This document shows positions 1-7,089 of a stretch of 24,156 nucleotides of DNA, piece after piece. The DNA comes from JBAYGJ01 sp041649335. Its GTDB lineage: Bacteria > Patescibacteriota > Patescibacteriia > UBA10025 > JAHIVO01. The position numbers and the translations under genes were made by a program. The notes below the pieces were generated by a model. It saw only the letters and a program-made list of their open reading frames with translations. It was not told the origin of the DNA and did no database searches. Position 1 is the stretch's first letter. Every line of letters begins with the position of its first letter. The DNA lies in assembly GCA_041649335.1 (NCBI GenBank), contig JBAZNF010000019.1, positions 1-24,156 on the forward strand, given 5' to 3'.

Positions 1-2
1 CG

Positions 3-233
3 CCGTTTGTCATCCTGGACGAAGTAGACGCCGCCCTGGACGAAACAAACTCCATCCGGTTTGCCTCCATCGTCGAACGGCTCTCCAAAAAAACGCAGTT
101 CATCGTCATCACCCACAACCGCGCCACCATGAACAAGGCCAGCATCATTTATGGGGTTACCATGAGCGATGACGGGGCCTCCAAGCTTCTCTCCATAGAC
201 ATGGCGGAAGCGGAAAAAGTGGTGAACAGATAA
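3..233 (+). CDS. smc: Chromosome segregation protein SMC, C-terminal end (partial)
   Basis: Only the last 76 codons are in the window; the gene starts outside it. The visible piece is the C-terminal half of an ABC-type head domain: Walker B with the catalytic glutamate and D-loop (ILDEVDAALDETN, residues 4-16 of the fragment), then the switch histidine (VITHNRATM) and the YGVTM strand followed by SKLLSI, an ending typical of SMC rather than RecN or Rad50. SMC dimers use ATP to fold and separate the chromosome. The stop is 101 nt before rpsP. A G/C-rich hairpin at about 250-275 (CCCC..ACT-cccg-AGT..GGGG) lies in the gap but has no T-run, so it is not called a terminator. Confidence 0.9.
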   Translation, partial: PFVILDEVDAALDETNSIRFASIVERLSKKTQFIVITHNRATMNKASIIYGVTMSDDGASKLLSIDMAEAEKVVNR

Positions 234-334
234 CTATTTCCAACGCCAAACCACCCCGACTCCCGAGTGGGGCGGAGATTGTAGACCAGCGGGCACTTGA
301 CGGAAAAACGGTTTTACCCTAAAATACGTATACT

Positions 335-742
335 ATGCTAACAATCAGATTATCAAGATTCGGCAAAAAGAAACATCCGGTTTTCCGGGTGATTATTTCC
401 GAAAAAACCAAGGATACCATTGGCGACTACCTGGAAGTGCTGGGGACATACGATCCGCACACTAATAAGGCCAACCTCAAGACGGACCGGATCCAGTATT
501 GGATCTCAAAAGGCGCTCAGGCATCCGGCGTCATCCATAACTTGCTTATCAGCCACAAAATCATTACTGGCGATAAGATTAAAGTGGCCAATATAAAGAA
601 AAAAGAAGGGGAAGAAAAACCGGTTGCGGAGACACCGAAAGCCGCGGAGCCTCAAGCCGAAACCGCCGCGCCTGCTCCTGAAACACCCCAACCAAAAACC
701 GATACCCCTGAGGCGGGAAAAACAGAAACCCCGGCCGCCTGA
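335..742 (+). CDS. rpsP: 30S ribosomal protein S16 with low-complexity C-terminal tail
   Basis: Small-subunit protein that binds 16S rRNA during assembly. Residues 1-85 are a normal S16 (start MLTIRLSRFGKKKHPVFRVIISE; central DYLEVLGTYDP; then the ISKGAQASGVIHNLL segment). From about residue 90 the protein continues for some 45 residues of Glu/Pro/Ala/Thr-rich sequence, making it 135 aa against the usual 80-100; such acidic tails occur in several S16 proteins. The ATG directly follows TATACT and no Shine-Dalgarno sequence is visible; a TAAAAT hexamer at 320-325 could serve as a -10 for a nearly leaderless mRNA. Its usual neighbour khpA is separated from it by the beta-helix gene. Confidence 0.95.
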   Translation: MLTIRLSRFGKKKHPVFRVIISEKTKDTIGDYLEVLGTYDPHTNKANLKTDRIQYWISKGAQASGVIHNLLISHKIITGDKIKVANIKKKEGEEKPVAETPKAAEPQAETAAPAPETPQPKTDTPEAGKTETPAA

Positions 743-876
743 ACCGCACAAACAAACAGATAACCCGTCCCGAAAAAAGTTTCTTGACGAAAAAGCAACT
801 GGACCGGGAGGCACTTCAATGTTGAGCTCAAAGCTACATCATTACTTTTTTATATTTTATACCCTAACACAATCAT

Positions 877-3105
877 ATGAACCATAGGGACAAAACATTA
901 TTAACCGTCTGCGTTGGCCTGACCGGCGGTTTTTTGGTCATAGCCGGCCTGCTGACGGCCCTCACTGCAGAAGCGAAATTAAGCCCCGCCCTTCTCATCA
1001 ACTCGGAACCACTTGACATACTAGAGCCGATACAGCCCGATGTTCGCCTCAGGATGCCTGAACCAGCTTTTGTCCCCACAGCTGGGCAGCGCCTACCAAA
1101 TGCGATTATACCCATTGGTGATGAGACAAAAATAACGACAACCGCCCAACCGGCAGACTGCGTCACGCCTGATTTTGAAAATGACATGTCAGTGATGGTT
1201 GGCGCGAATGAAACCGTTCAGCTCTGTCCTGGCACCTATACTGTTCCTGAAAATTTTGTACCTTGGCAAGTGGTCTATATCTGGGGAAATAATGCGACGA
1301 TCGACTGCAATGGCGCAACATTAATTGGCCGCGACCCAAACCAATACCCATACAGTTACGAGCCCTGGAAAAACATGGGTATTTTTTCGGCCTCTTGGGC
1401 AGATAACGTCACCATAAAAAACTGCAACATCAGCAACTTTTCCTATGGTATATTCGCGGGTGGTGGATATGATAGTAACACCAATCTACCAGGAGATCCG
1501 AAAAAAGTCAGCATCCACGATAACACGTTCTTCGACTATTCATTTTTGCCCATTATTCTCAGCTCTGCAATTGACAGTGATGTATTCAATAATATCAGGA
1601 CCGATGGGGATCCCGATTATAATTTTCATAATCCGATTATTAAATTGGAATTTACAAGTAATAGCCGCGTGTACGGCAACACGCTCGAATTGGATAAAGG
1701 AATCAGCCTATCATTCAATTCAAACAATAACCAGGTGTTTGGTAATATTGTCGGGAATGTAAGCCAACAAATGAGTTCTTGGGACCCGTTAATAGCTGTT
1801 GATCGCGGCTCGGCATACAACGAGCTGTTCAATAACACCATGATCCATAATCCGTTAGTTGCGGTAACTTTCTTTCAGGTCGATGGCGACTATACGTATG
1901 ATAACTACGCAAATACCGGTGGTGCGCACCATAATTACATCCACGACAACACTGCGGATAATATGGGCATTGGTTTTATGTTAAAAAATGCTGTACATGA
2001 CAATATAATATTAAATAATAATTTTGGGGTTTTCCCAACATATGGCACGGGATATCAATTAACTCAAGGGGAAAACCGACCAGACCTGGTGCCCTACGAT
2101 AACCGTATTGAACATAATCGCTTTCAATTCGGGGATTCCCCATATATTTCATTTGCTTTCAATTCAATAGCGGGATCCACCAATAATGTCACGGTCGGCA
2201 ATTATTTTAACGGCAAACCATTGAATGGGTTTGATTTGGGTTCAAATATCTACGACGAAAATAATCAAGGAAATTACTGGACGTATTTCAATGATCCAGC
2301 GGATGGTTGCTACGACGTTGATTATAACGGCATCTGCGATAATCCATTAAAGATGAGCCCAAGCCAATCAACGGGCCAAGATAACTACCCAATTTCCAGC
2401 GTACCTATTATTGAACCAATAACAAATCAAGCGATTCACGAGGGGCAAACACTAGTATTGACGGTACATGCGACAGATCCCGCCGAAACGATTACAACAC
2501 TCAGCGCGAGCTATCCAAATGGCACGTTCGGTGCATCGTTTACTGACAATGGGGATAATACGGGAACATTCACGTGGAAGCCGTGGTACAACCAGGCAGG
2601 CACGGCATATGAAGTGGTGTTCAGCGCGTCCAATGAGATATATACCGTCGAAAAAACGGTCCTTATAGATGTTAGCAATTACACAGTTCCGCCTCCAACC
2701 GTTACATTGGAAACAAGCACTCAGACAGCAGTCGCTGGCCAGCCATTCACGCTGACGGTAAGCGGTTCATCCGAGGAAGCGCTGGCGTCCGTGTGGTGGG
2801 GCGTCCGGGAGCCGGGCAATTACGCGTATGATGTCATTCTGGGTTCAGTTGATGGAGTGCCAGTTAACTTAGCGCCAGCGCAGGGGTTTGGGTCGTGCGC
2901 AGGCCAGACGTATTGTGAATACACAAAAACCGTTATTATTGATGAGCCGGGTGACTATGAAATTTGGGCGAATTCGAGAGATACGATTTACTTTTCAGTC
3001 ATTAGCGAACCGCACCAGGCTTCAGAAGGACTTGGAATACCGGTCATTGAATTTAATGTGTCCTATGTCTTATCTAAGTTGTTACAAATTAACTCGTTTT
3101 ATTGA
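877..3105 (+). CDS. Secreted right-handed beta-helix (NosD/PbH1-like) protein with Ig-like C-terminal domains
   Basis: 742 aa surface or secreted protein of unknown substrate. An N-terminal hydrophobic segment (about residues 8-30) ending in AEA-KL is a signal peptide with a plausible cleavage site near residue 32. Residues about 110-470 form repeated short strands rich in Asn, Gly and Asp (NVTIKNCNISNFSYGIF, HDNTFFDYSF, NRIEHNRFQF), the pattern of parallel beta-helix repeats. A Ca-binding-like loop (CYDVDYNGICDNP) closes this part. Residues about 505-600 look like an Ig/cadherin-type domain (ITNQAIHEGQTLVLTVHATD) and 605-725 like a second Ig-like fold. The tail ends in an odd hydrophobic stretch (SYVLSKLLQINSFY). 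The gene is more AT-rich than its neighbours and splits the rpsP-khpA pair, which suggests insertion or transfer. Possible roles are polysaccharide binding or attachment to a host cell; no catalytic residues can be assigned. Confidence 0.8.
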   Translation: MNHRDKTLLTVCVGLTGGFLVIAGLLTALTAEAKLSPALLINSEPLDILEPIQPDVRLRMPEPAFVPTAGQRLPNAIIPIGDETKITTTAQPADCVTPDFENDMSVMVGANETVQLCPGTYTVPENFVPWQVVYIWGNNATIDCNGATLIGRDPNQYPYSYEPWKNMGIFSASWADNVTIKNCNISNFSYGIFAGGGYDSNTNLPGDPKKVSIHDNTFFDYSFLPIILSSAIDSDVFNNIRTDGDPDYNFHNPIIKLEFTSNSRVYGNTLELDKGISLSFNSNNNQVFGNIVGNVSQQMSSWDPLIAVDRGSAYNELFNNTMIHNPLVAVTFFQVDGDYTYDNYANTGGAHHNYIHDNTADNMGIGFMLKNAVHDNIILNNNFGVFPTYGTGYQLTQGENRPDLVPYDNRIEHNRFQFGDSPYISFAFNSIAGSTNNVTVGNYFNGKPLNGFDLGSNIYDENNQGNYWTYFNDPADGCYDVDYNGICDNPLKMSPSQSTGQDNYPISSVPIIEPITNQAIHEGQTLVLTVHATDPAETITTLSASYPNGTFGASFTDNGDNTGTFTWKPWYNQAGTAYEVVFSASNEIYTVEKTVLIDVSNYTVPPPTVTLETSTQTAVAGQPFTLTVSGSSEEALASVWWGVREPGNYAYDVILGSVDGVPVNLAPAQGFGSCAGQTYCEYTKTVIIDEPGDYEIWANSRDTIYFSVISEPHQASEGLGIPVIEFNVSYVLSKLLQINSFY

Positions 3106-3130
3106 CAAATTGGCGAGTCATTGATAGCAT
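3102..3130 (+). promoter_or_regulatory. Promoter of khpA, overlapping the stop codon of the beta-helix gene
   Basis: Perfect -35 TTGACA (3102-3107), 17-nt spacer, -10 TAGCAT (3125-3130) preceded by TG in the extended -10 position. The TGA inside TTGACA is the stop codon of the upstream gene. The start point should be near 3137, giving a leader of roughly 75 nt for khpA. Confidence 0.75.
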
Positions 3131-3212
3131 AAACCACAGGTAATCCAGTTCTGAACTTAGGTCGACAGCACTGGCTCCTTACACAAGAACTAATTGTTGA
3201 AACCCAACCATT

Positions 3213-3539
3213 ATGGCAAAAACGGAACACGACCAAGAATTTGTGGAATACGTGGTAAAGTCCCTTGTTGACCAGCCCGATGACGTCTCATCGGATCGGA
3301 CTGTCGACGAGATGGGCGTGCTCATCACTCTCAAAGTGAACCCGTCCGATCTCGGACAGGTCATTGGTCGCCAAGGCCAGACAGCCAAAGCGATTCGCAC
3401 GCTGCTCCGTGTCGTGGGTGCAAAGAACCACGCCCGGGTCAATCTGAAGATTTATGAACCGGAAGGCTACCGCAAAGGCCCTCGCCCGACGCAGAGCGAA
3501 CCGGTAGACACCTCAGCGGTCGACGATCTGAAGATCTAG
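3213..3539 (+). CDS. khpA: KH-domain RNA-binding protein KhpA (YlqC family)
   Basis: Small single-KH protein, 108 aa, with the signature GXXG loop in VIGRQGQTAKAIRTLL (GRQG at residues 52-55), which contacts single-stranded RNA. KhpA proteins work, often with KhpB/Jag, in RNA chaperoning and cell-division or wall control; the partner is not in this window. The C-terminal 25 residues (PRPTQSEPVDTSAVDDLKI) are polar and probably disordered. The gene normally sits between rpsP and rimM/trmD, and here it keeps its place before trmD. It has its own strong promoter at 3102-3130 and ends in a clear terminator at 3564-3589, so it looks like a one-gene transcript. No good Shine-Dalgarno is visible. 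Confidence 0.9.
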   Translation: MAKTEHDQEFVEYVVKSLVDQPDDVSSDRTVDEMGVLITLKVNPSDLGQVIGRQGQTAKAIRTLLRVVGAKNHARVNLKIYEPEGYRKGPRPTQSEPVDTSAVDDLKI

Positions 3540-3563
3540 AACTCAAAATCGAAACTATACAAC

Positions 3564-3592
3564 AAAAGCCATCCAGTAGGATGGCTTTTGTG
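3564..3592 (+). terminator. Intrinsic terminator after khpA
   Basis: Perfect 11-bp inverted repeat AAAAGCCATCC / GGATGGCTTTT (3564-3574 and 3579-3589) with an AGTA loop; the T-run is part of the 3' arm. It lies 24 nt after the khpA stop and immediately precedes the trmD promoter. Confidence 0.85.
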
Positions 3593-3599
3593 ATATACT
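3592..3599 (+). promoter_or_regulatory. Extended -10 promoter of trmD (probably leaderless mRNA)
   Basis: TGATATACT: TG plus one base plus TATACT (3594-3599). The expected start point, about 7 nt downstream, coincides with the trmD ATG at 3608, so the mRNA would be leaderless or nearly so. There is no convincing -35 because that region is occupied by the khpA terminator. Confidence 0.55.
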
Positions 3600-3607
3600 A
3601 CCAGCAT

Positions 3608-4255
3608 ATGCGATTCGACATCATCACCATCTTCCCGAACATCTTCAGCTCATATTTCAATGAGAGTATCTTGAAACGGGCGCAAAGAAAAAAGGCGGTC
3701 ACCATCAAAATCCACAATCTCCGGGATTATACGAATGACAAGCACAAAAAAGTTGATGACCGGCCATACGGCGGCGGACCCGGTATGGTCATGAAAATTG
3801 AACCGCTGTACCGTTGCCTGAAATCTATTAAACGCAAAAAAAAATCCAAGGTTTTATTGATGTCAGCAAAAGGAAAAATGTTTATCCAGACGAAAGCCCA
3901 ACAGTATGCGAAGTTCAGCCAGATCATACTCATCTGCGGGCATTACGAGGGAGTTGATGAACGGATAAAAAAATATATTGATGCCGAAATTTCCACCGGC
4001 CAATACGTCATGACAGGCGGGGAATTGCCGGCCATGACCATTATTGACGCGGTCACCCGGCTCCTGCCAGGCGTGCTTGGACACGCCGACTCGGCAAAAG
4101 AGGAAACATTCACAAAAAATCTGAAATATAAGGAATACCCCCACTATTCCCGGCCAGAAGTATTTAAGGGCCAAAAAGTACCGAAAATCCTCCTGTCCGG
4201 AAACCATGAAGAAATCAGGAAATGGCGGAAACAACACGCCCAAGGCGACGCTTGA
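3608..4255 (+). CDS. trmD: tRNA (guanine-N1-)-methyltransferase TrmD
   Basis: SPOUT-class enzyme that uses SAM to make m1G37 next to the anticodon, preventing frameshifts; it acts as a dimer. The 215-aa product has the family landmarks: start MRFDIITIFP, RPYGGGPGMVM (52-62), the trefoil-knot segments GHYEGVDER (111-119) and YVMTGGELPAMTIIDAVTRLLPGVLGH (from 133), and the catalytic Asp region HADSAKEETF (159-168). The ATG at 3608 is chosen because the in-frame ATG at 3581 lies inside the khpA terminator and adds a non-family peptide. The usual partners rimM and rplS are absent here. The TGA stop lies within the -35 box of the 16S rRNA promoter. Confidence 0.96.
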   Translation: MRFDIITIFPNIFSSYFNESILKRAQRKKAVTIKIHNLRDYTNDKHKKVDDRPYGGGPGMVMKIEPLYRCLKSIKRKKKSKVLLMSAKGKMFIQTKAQQYAKFSQIILICGHYEGVDERIKKYIDAEISTGQYVMTGGELPAMTIIDAVTRLLPGVLGHADSAKEETFTKNLKYKEYPHYSRPEVFKGQKVPKILLSGNHEEIRKWRKQHAQGDA

Positions 4256-4280
4256 CACTGCTCCCGGATTAGTATACAAT
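4252..4280 (+). promoter_or_regulatory. 16S rRNA promoter, overlapping the trmD stop codon
   Basis: TTGACA (4252-4257), 17-nt spacer, TACAAT (4275-4280), an almost consensus housekeeping promoter as expected for rRNA. TGA within the -35 is the trmD stop. Predicted transcription start is near 4287, about 240 nt before mature 16S. Confidence 0.85.
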
Positions 4281-4398
4281 ACGTATACAACTACGAAGGG
4301 TCGATTTTTTCGCTAAGTTTACAATAAAATCAGGAAAGGAACCAGCCTAACGGAGCAAAATAATTTGGGTAAAACCATTTTTCAAAAGAATTTTGTTT

Positions 4399-4420
4399 CC
4401 CGGCTGTTCCGGGATTTTTT
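4399..4420 (+). terminator. Terminator-like hairpin inside the 16S leader (possible attenuator)
   Basis: CCCGG-CTGTT-CCGGG followed by A and six Ts (4399-4420), preceded by a smaller hairpin CAAAA-gaa-TTTTG (4383-4395). It lies between the rRNA promoter and the 16S gene, so most polymerases must read through it. It could be a regulatory attenuator or a leader-processing structure. Confidence 0.55.
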
Positions 4421-4437
4421 ATCGGCTGCCGTGGGAG

Positions 4438-4449
4438 AACCTTAACAAT
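4438..4449 (+). promoter_or_regulatory. boxA-like antitermination site in the rRNA leader
   Basis: The segment ending CTTAACAAT matches the 3' part of the bacterial boxA consensus (TGCTCTTTAACAAT), the NusB/S10 recognition site for rRNA antitermination. It lies just after the terminator-like leader hairpin and about 80 nt before 16S. The match is partial at its 5' side. Confidence 0.45.
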
Positions 4450-4471
4450 GTTTTCTTTTAACAACCAGCAA

Positions 4472-4491
4472 GTGGTAAGGAAACGAATCAA
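4472..4491 (+). other. 16S processing stem, upstream arm
   Basis: This arm (GTGGTAAGG...GAATCAA) is complementary to 6091-6111 downstream of 16S over about 20 bp, with one G-U pair and one bulge; weaker pairing may extend further. This is the expected long pre-16S stem cut by RNase III. A separate perfect 9-bp hairpin (GGAGTTTTT / AAAAACTCC, 4504-4527) ends 2 nt before the mature 16S start. Confidence 0.7.
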
Positions 4492-4529
4492 TTCCTTTTT
4501 TTGGGAGTTTTTCTAGTTAAAAACTCCAA

Positions 4530-6026
<1,497 letters not shown>

Positions 6027-6054
6027 CTAAGGAGTAACCAATTTGTCGATATAC

Positions 6055-6070
6055 GCGCGTGCAAACGCGC
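6055..6070 (+). other. GNRA-capped hairpin in the 16S trailer
   Basis: GCGCGT-GCAA-ACGCGC, a perfect 6-bp stem closed by a GCAA tetraloop, between the mature 16S end and the downstream processing arm. It is probably a structural or processing element of the precursor. Confidence 0.5.
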
Positions 6071-6090
6071 TTATAGATAACATCATTGAG

Positions 6091-6111
6091 TTGATTCGTA
6101 TTCTTTACCAC
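6091..6111 (+). other. 16S processing stem, downstream arm
   Basis: TTGATTCGTATTCTTTACCAC pairs with the upstream arm at 4472-4491 (one bulge, one G-U), looping out the whole 16S gene. This shows that the precursor is matured as an isolated 16S unit. Confidence 0.7.
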
Positions 6112-6172
6112 CTGCAGGTTGCTAAAAGCATAATTATCAGCCATACTGGCCATTTGATTTTTTAGGCTTGTT

Positions 6173-6207
6173 AAACTACAATAGTACTACTAGGTTGTAG
6201 TTTTTTT
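6173..6207 (+). terminator. Intrinsic terminator of the 16S unit
   Basis: AAACTACAA (6173-6181) pairs with TTGTAGTTT (6195-6203) around a 13-nt loop, followed by a run of Ts to 6207. It ends the rRNA transcript before any 23S gene, so 16S is a separate transcription unit. The 306-nt gap 6027-6332 otherwise holds the trailer hairpin, the processing arm, the interrupted tRNA-Ile fragment and the tRNA-Ile promoter. Confidence 0.8.
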
Positions 6208-6221
6208 GTTTATAAAATATC

Positions 6222-6296
6222 GGGCGACTAGTCCCGATCCGGCAAAGGCCGGATCGAGGGTCCGCGATTCCGCAATGCGGAATCGGGACTCAGGTA
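6222..6296 (+). pseudogene. Truncated tRNA-Ile copy interrupted in the D-stem by a palindromic element
   Basis: GGGCGACTAG (6222-6231) and CTCAGGTA (6289-6296) joined together reproduce the first 18 nt of the intact tRNA-Ile at 6333-6350 exactly. They are split by the 57-nt element at 6232-6288, between tRNA positions 10 and 11. After 6296 the similarity to the tRNA stops. No target-site duplication is visible. Confidence 0.75.
6232..6288 (+). repeat. TCCCG...CGGGA palindromic element, copy 1
   Basis: 57 nt. The outer arms TCCCG / CGGGA extend to AGTCCCG / CGGGACT using the host bases. Inside are hairpin 1 (ATCCGGC-aaag-GCCGGAT), the linker CGAGGGTCCGCG, and hairpin 2 (ATTCCGC-aat-GCGGAAT), giving a three-way junction. 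The arrangement and linker are shared with copies at 6696-6746 and 10552-10611 although the hairpin sequences differ. It contains no ORF; it may be a non-autonomous mobile element or REP-like repeat. Confidence 0.7.
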
Positions 6297-6301
6297 CTAT
6301 T

Positions 6302-6330
6302 TTGACCTTGTAAAGTTAAATTTATATTCA
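6302..6330 (+). promoter_or_regulatory. Probable promoter of tRNA-Ile
   Basis: TTGACC (6302-6307), 17-nt spacer, TATTCA (6325-6330); an alternative -10 TTATAT begins at 6322. Either would start transcription at or just inside the tRNA 5' end at 6333, so the precursor may have almost no 5' leader. The exact -10 is uncertain. Confidence 0.45.
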
Positions 6331-6332
6331 AC

Positions 6333-6409
6333 GGGCGACTAGCTCAGGTAGTTAGAGCGCGTCACTGATAATGACGAGGTCCCAGGTGCAACTCCTGGGT
6401 CGCCCACCA
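6333..6409 (+). tRNA. trnI: tRNA-Ile(GAT)
   Basis: Full cloverleaf: acceptor GGGCGAC / GTCGCCC, anticodon stem CGTCA / TGACG with loop CTGATAA (anticodon GAT), T-stem CCAGG / CCTGG, and encoded ACCA. Odd points: the T-loop is TGCAACT, with G at position 55 instead of U, and the D-loop AGGTAGTTA has A at position 18 instead of G. These are the two partners of the elbow pair 18-55. It is the first tRNA after 16S, the place tRNA-Ile takes in a classical 16S-23S spacer, but here it lies beyond the rRNA terminator. A 10-bp inverted repeat (6308-6317 / 6419-6428) brackets it. Confidence 0.93.
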
Positions 6410-6446
6410 GCCTCTAAGAACTTTACAAATAGTTACATGTAGCTTC

Positions 6447-6474
6447 CGCCAAAGGCGAACCCGCCTCCGGCGGG
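6447..6474 (+). repeat. Double GC-rich hairpin between tRNA-Ile and tRNA-Val
   Basis: CGCC-aaa-GGCG (6447-6457) followed by CCCGCC-tcc-GGCGGG (6460-6474). Two adjacent small hairpins with triplet loops and no T-run, so not a standard terminator. It resembles the paired hairpins within the TCCCG elements in layout but lacks their linker and ends. Confidence 0.45.
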
Positions 6475-6477
6475 CAG

Positions 6478-6586
6478 TTGCCCCGCGTCTTCTTGGGCTC
6501 GTAGCTCAGTTGGTTAGAGCGTCACATTGACATTGTGAAGGTCAGAGGTTCAAATCCTCTCGGGCCCACCAGAAGATGCGGGGTAA
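6478..6586 (+). repeat. Inverted repeat bracketing tRNA-Val
   Basis: Upstream arm 6478-6493 (TTGCCCCGCGTCTTCT) pairs with downstream arm 6571-6586 over 16 positions, two of them G-U. The pairing begins at the terminal A of the encoded CCA and leaves one unpaired base (6494) before tRNA nucleotide 1. In RNA it would place the tRNA on a long stem. The G-U pairs point to RNA rather than DNA pairing, but this is inference. Confidence 0.6.
6495..6571 (+). tRNA. trnV: tRNA-Val(GAC)
   Basis: Acceptor GGGCTCG / CGGGCCC (one U-G), D-arm GCTCAGTTGGTTAGAGC, anticodon stem TCACA / TGTGA with loop TTGACAT (anticodon GAC), normal T-loop TTCAAAT in AGAGG / CCTCT, encoded ACCA. G18, G19 and U55 are all conventional. 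A partial copy of it follows immediately downstream (6580-6646). Confidence 0.95.
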
Positions 6587-6646
6587 AGTTAGAGCGTCAC
6601 ATTGACATTGTGAAGGTCAGAGGCTCAACTCCTCTCGTCCCCACCA
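6580..6646 (+). pseudogene. tRNA-Val copy lacking the 5' half of the D-arm
   Basis: From GTTAGAGCG (6588) to the CCA it repeats tRNA-Val almost exactly, including the whole anticodon arm with GAC. The 5' part reads only GGGGTAAA before that point, so the GCTC strand of the D-stem is missing. The T-loop is CTCAACT, with C54 instead of T54. GGGG (6580-6583) could still pair with CCCC (6639-6642) next to ACCA, so a D-armless molecule is conceivable, but a decaying duplicate is more likely. Confidence 0.65.
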
Positions 6647-6685
6647 CGGACACGTATCATAATACTCGCTTATGCCGGTGAATCC

Positions 6686-6754
6686 GCCGAGGTAGTCCCG
6701 TCCCATAGTCACGGGACGAGGATCCGCGCCCACGGAGTGGGCGGGACTCAGTGG
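6686..6754 (+). pseudogene. Truncated tRNA-Phe copy interrupted in the D-stem by a palindromic element
   Basis: GCCGAGGTAG (6686-6695) plus CTCAGTGG (6747-6754) equals the first 18 nt of the intact tRNA-Phe (6783-6800). They are split by the 51-nt element at exactly the same site as in the Ile copy, between tRNA positions 10 and 11. Similarity ends after 6754. Confidence 0.75.
6696..6746 (+). repeat. TCCCG...CGGGA palindromic element, copy 2
   Basis: 51 nt: outer TCCCG / CGGGA, hairpin 1 TCCC-atagtcac-GGGA, linker CGAGGATCCGCG, hairpin 2 CCCAC-gga-GTGGG. The linker differs from copy 1 by one base, while both hairpin stems have different sequences yet remain paired, suggesting that structure is maintained. 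Confidence 0.7.
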
Positions 6755-6757
6755 GGG

Positions 6758-6865
6758 TCCCATGAAAGTGCCGAAATTTTCTGCCGAGGTAGCTCAGTGG
6801 TAGAGCGAAGGACTGAAAATCCTTGCGTCGCCAGTCCGATTCTGGCCCTCGGCACTTTCATGGGA
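6758..6865 (+). repeat. 17-bp perfect inverted repeat bracketing tRNA-Phe
   Basis: TCCCATGAAAGTGCCGA (6758-6774) is the exact reverse complement of 6849-6865. The downstream arm includes TCGGC plus the discriminator A of the tRNA 3' end, so pairing of the arms would compete with the acceptor stem. It may be a regulatory or processing fold, or an inverted copy of the tRNA 3' end left by rearrangement. Confidence 0.7.
6783..6854 (+). tRNA. trnF: tRNA-Phe(GAA)
   Basis: Acceptor GCCGAGG / CCTCGGC, D-arm GCTCAGTGGTAGAGC, anticodon stem AAGGA / TCCTT with loop CTGAAAA (anticodon GAA), T-stem GCCAG / CTGGC. No CCA is encoded; A73 is followed by CTT. The T-loop is TCCGATT, with C55 where U55 is expected; D-loop G18 is retained, so an 18-55 G-C pair is possible. 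Degenerate copies lie upstream (6686-6754) and downstream (6874-6940, 6958-7023). Confidence 0.9.
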
Positions 6866-6873
6866 TAAACTTC

Positions 6874-6940
6874 GGACTGAAAAGCAATAGTGGCCAGGAC
6901 GACCGTAGGCCGTAAGGCCGGCCGGAGGTGGCCCTCGGCA
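6874..6940 (+). pseudogene. Degenerate tRNA-Phe 3'-half copy with a T-loop insert (copy B)
   Basis: GGACTGAAAA, GGCCAG, TGGCCCTCGGCA and the following flank up to GGGATAAAC repeat the 3' half of tRNA-Phe and its downstream sequence. A 26-nt insert (6903-6928, starting CCG and ending GGAGG, with an internal GGCC-gtaa-GGCC hairpin) replaces part of the T-loop. Confidence 0.55.
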
Positions 6941-6957
6941 TCTTCGTGGGATAAACC

Positions 6958-7023
6958 CAGAACTTAAAATCCGAAGTCGCCAGTCCGACCGACTGAGCGA
7001 AGCGAAGGAGGTGGCCCACGGCG
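6958..7023 (+). pseudogene. Degenerate tRNA-Phe 3'-half copy with a T-loop insert (copy C)
   Basis: ACTTAAAATCC, GTCGCCAGTCCGA and TGGCCC-CGGC match tRNA-Phe. A 23-nt insert at 6989-7011 (again starting CCG and ending GGAGG, with GAGCGAAGCGAAGG inside) sits at the same T-loop position as in copy B. GCGAAGC is known in vitro as an exceptionally stable mini-hairpin and recurs in the element at 10552-10611. Confidence 0.5.
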
Positions 7024-7089
7024 ACCTCCCATTCCAAGTTTAAATAAGCCATGTTATCATATAGTGGATATCAACCACTTGCTTTACCT

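Noticed and set aside
250..275. Terminator after smc
   Set aside because: A hairpin can be drawn but there is no T-run and the stem contains a bulge.
624..887. Small open frame overlapping the end of rpsP
   Set aside because: It is a frame-shifted shadow of the low-complexity S16 tail and has no family features or ribosome site.
3581..3607. Longer start for trmD at an in-frame ATG
   Set aside because: It lies inside the khpA terminator stem and adds nine residues not typical of TrmD; the promoter predicts transcription starting after it.
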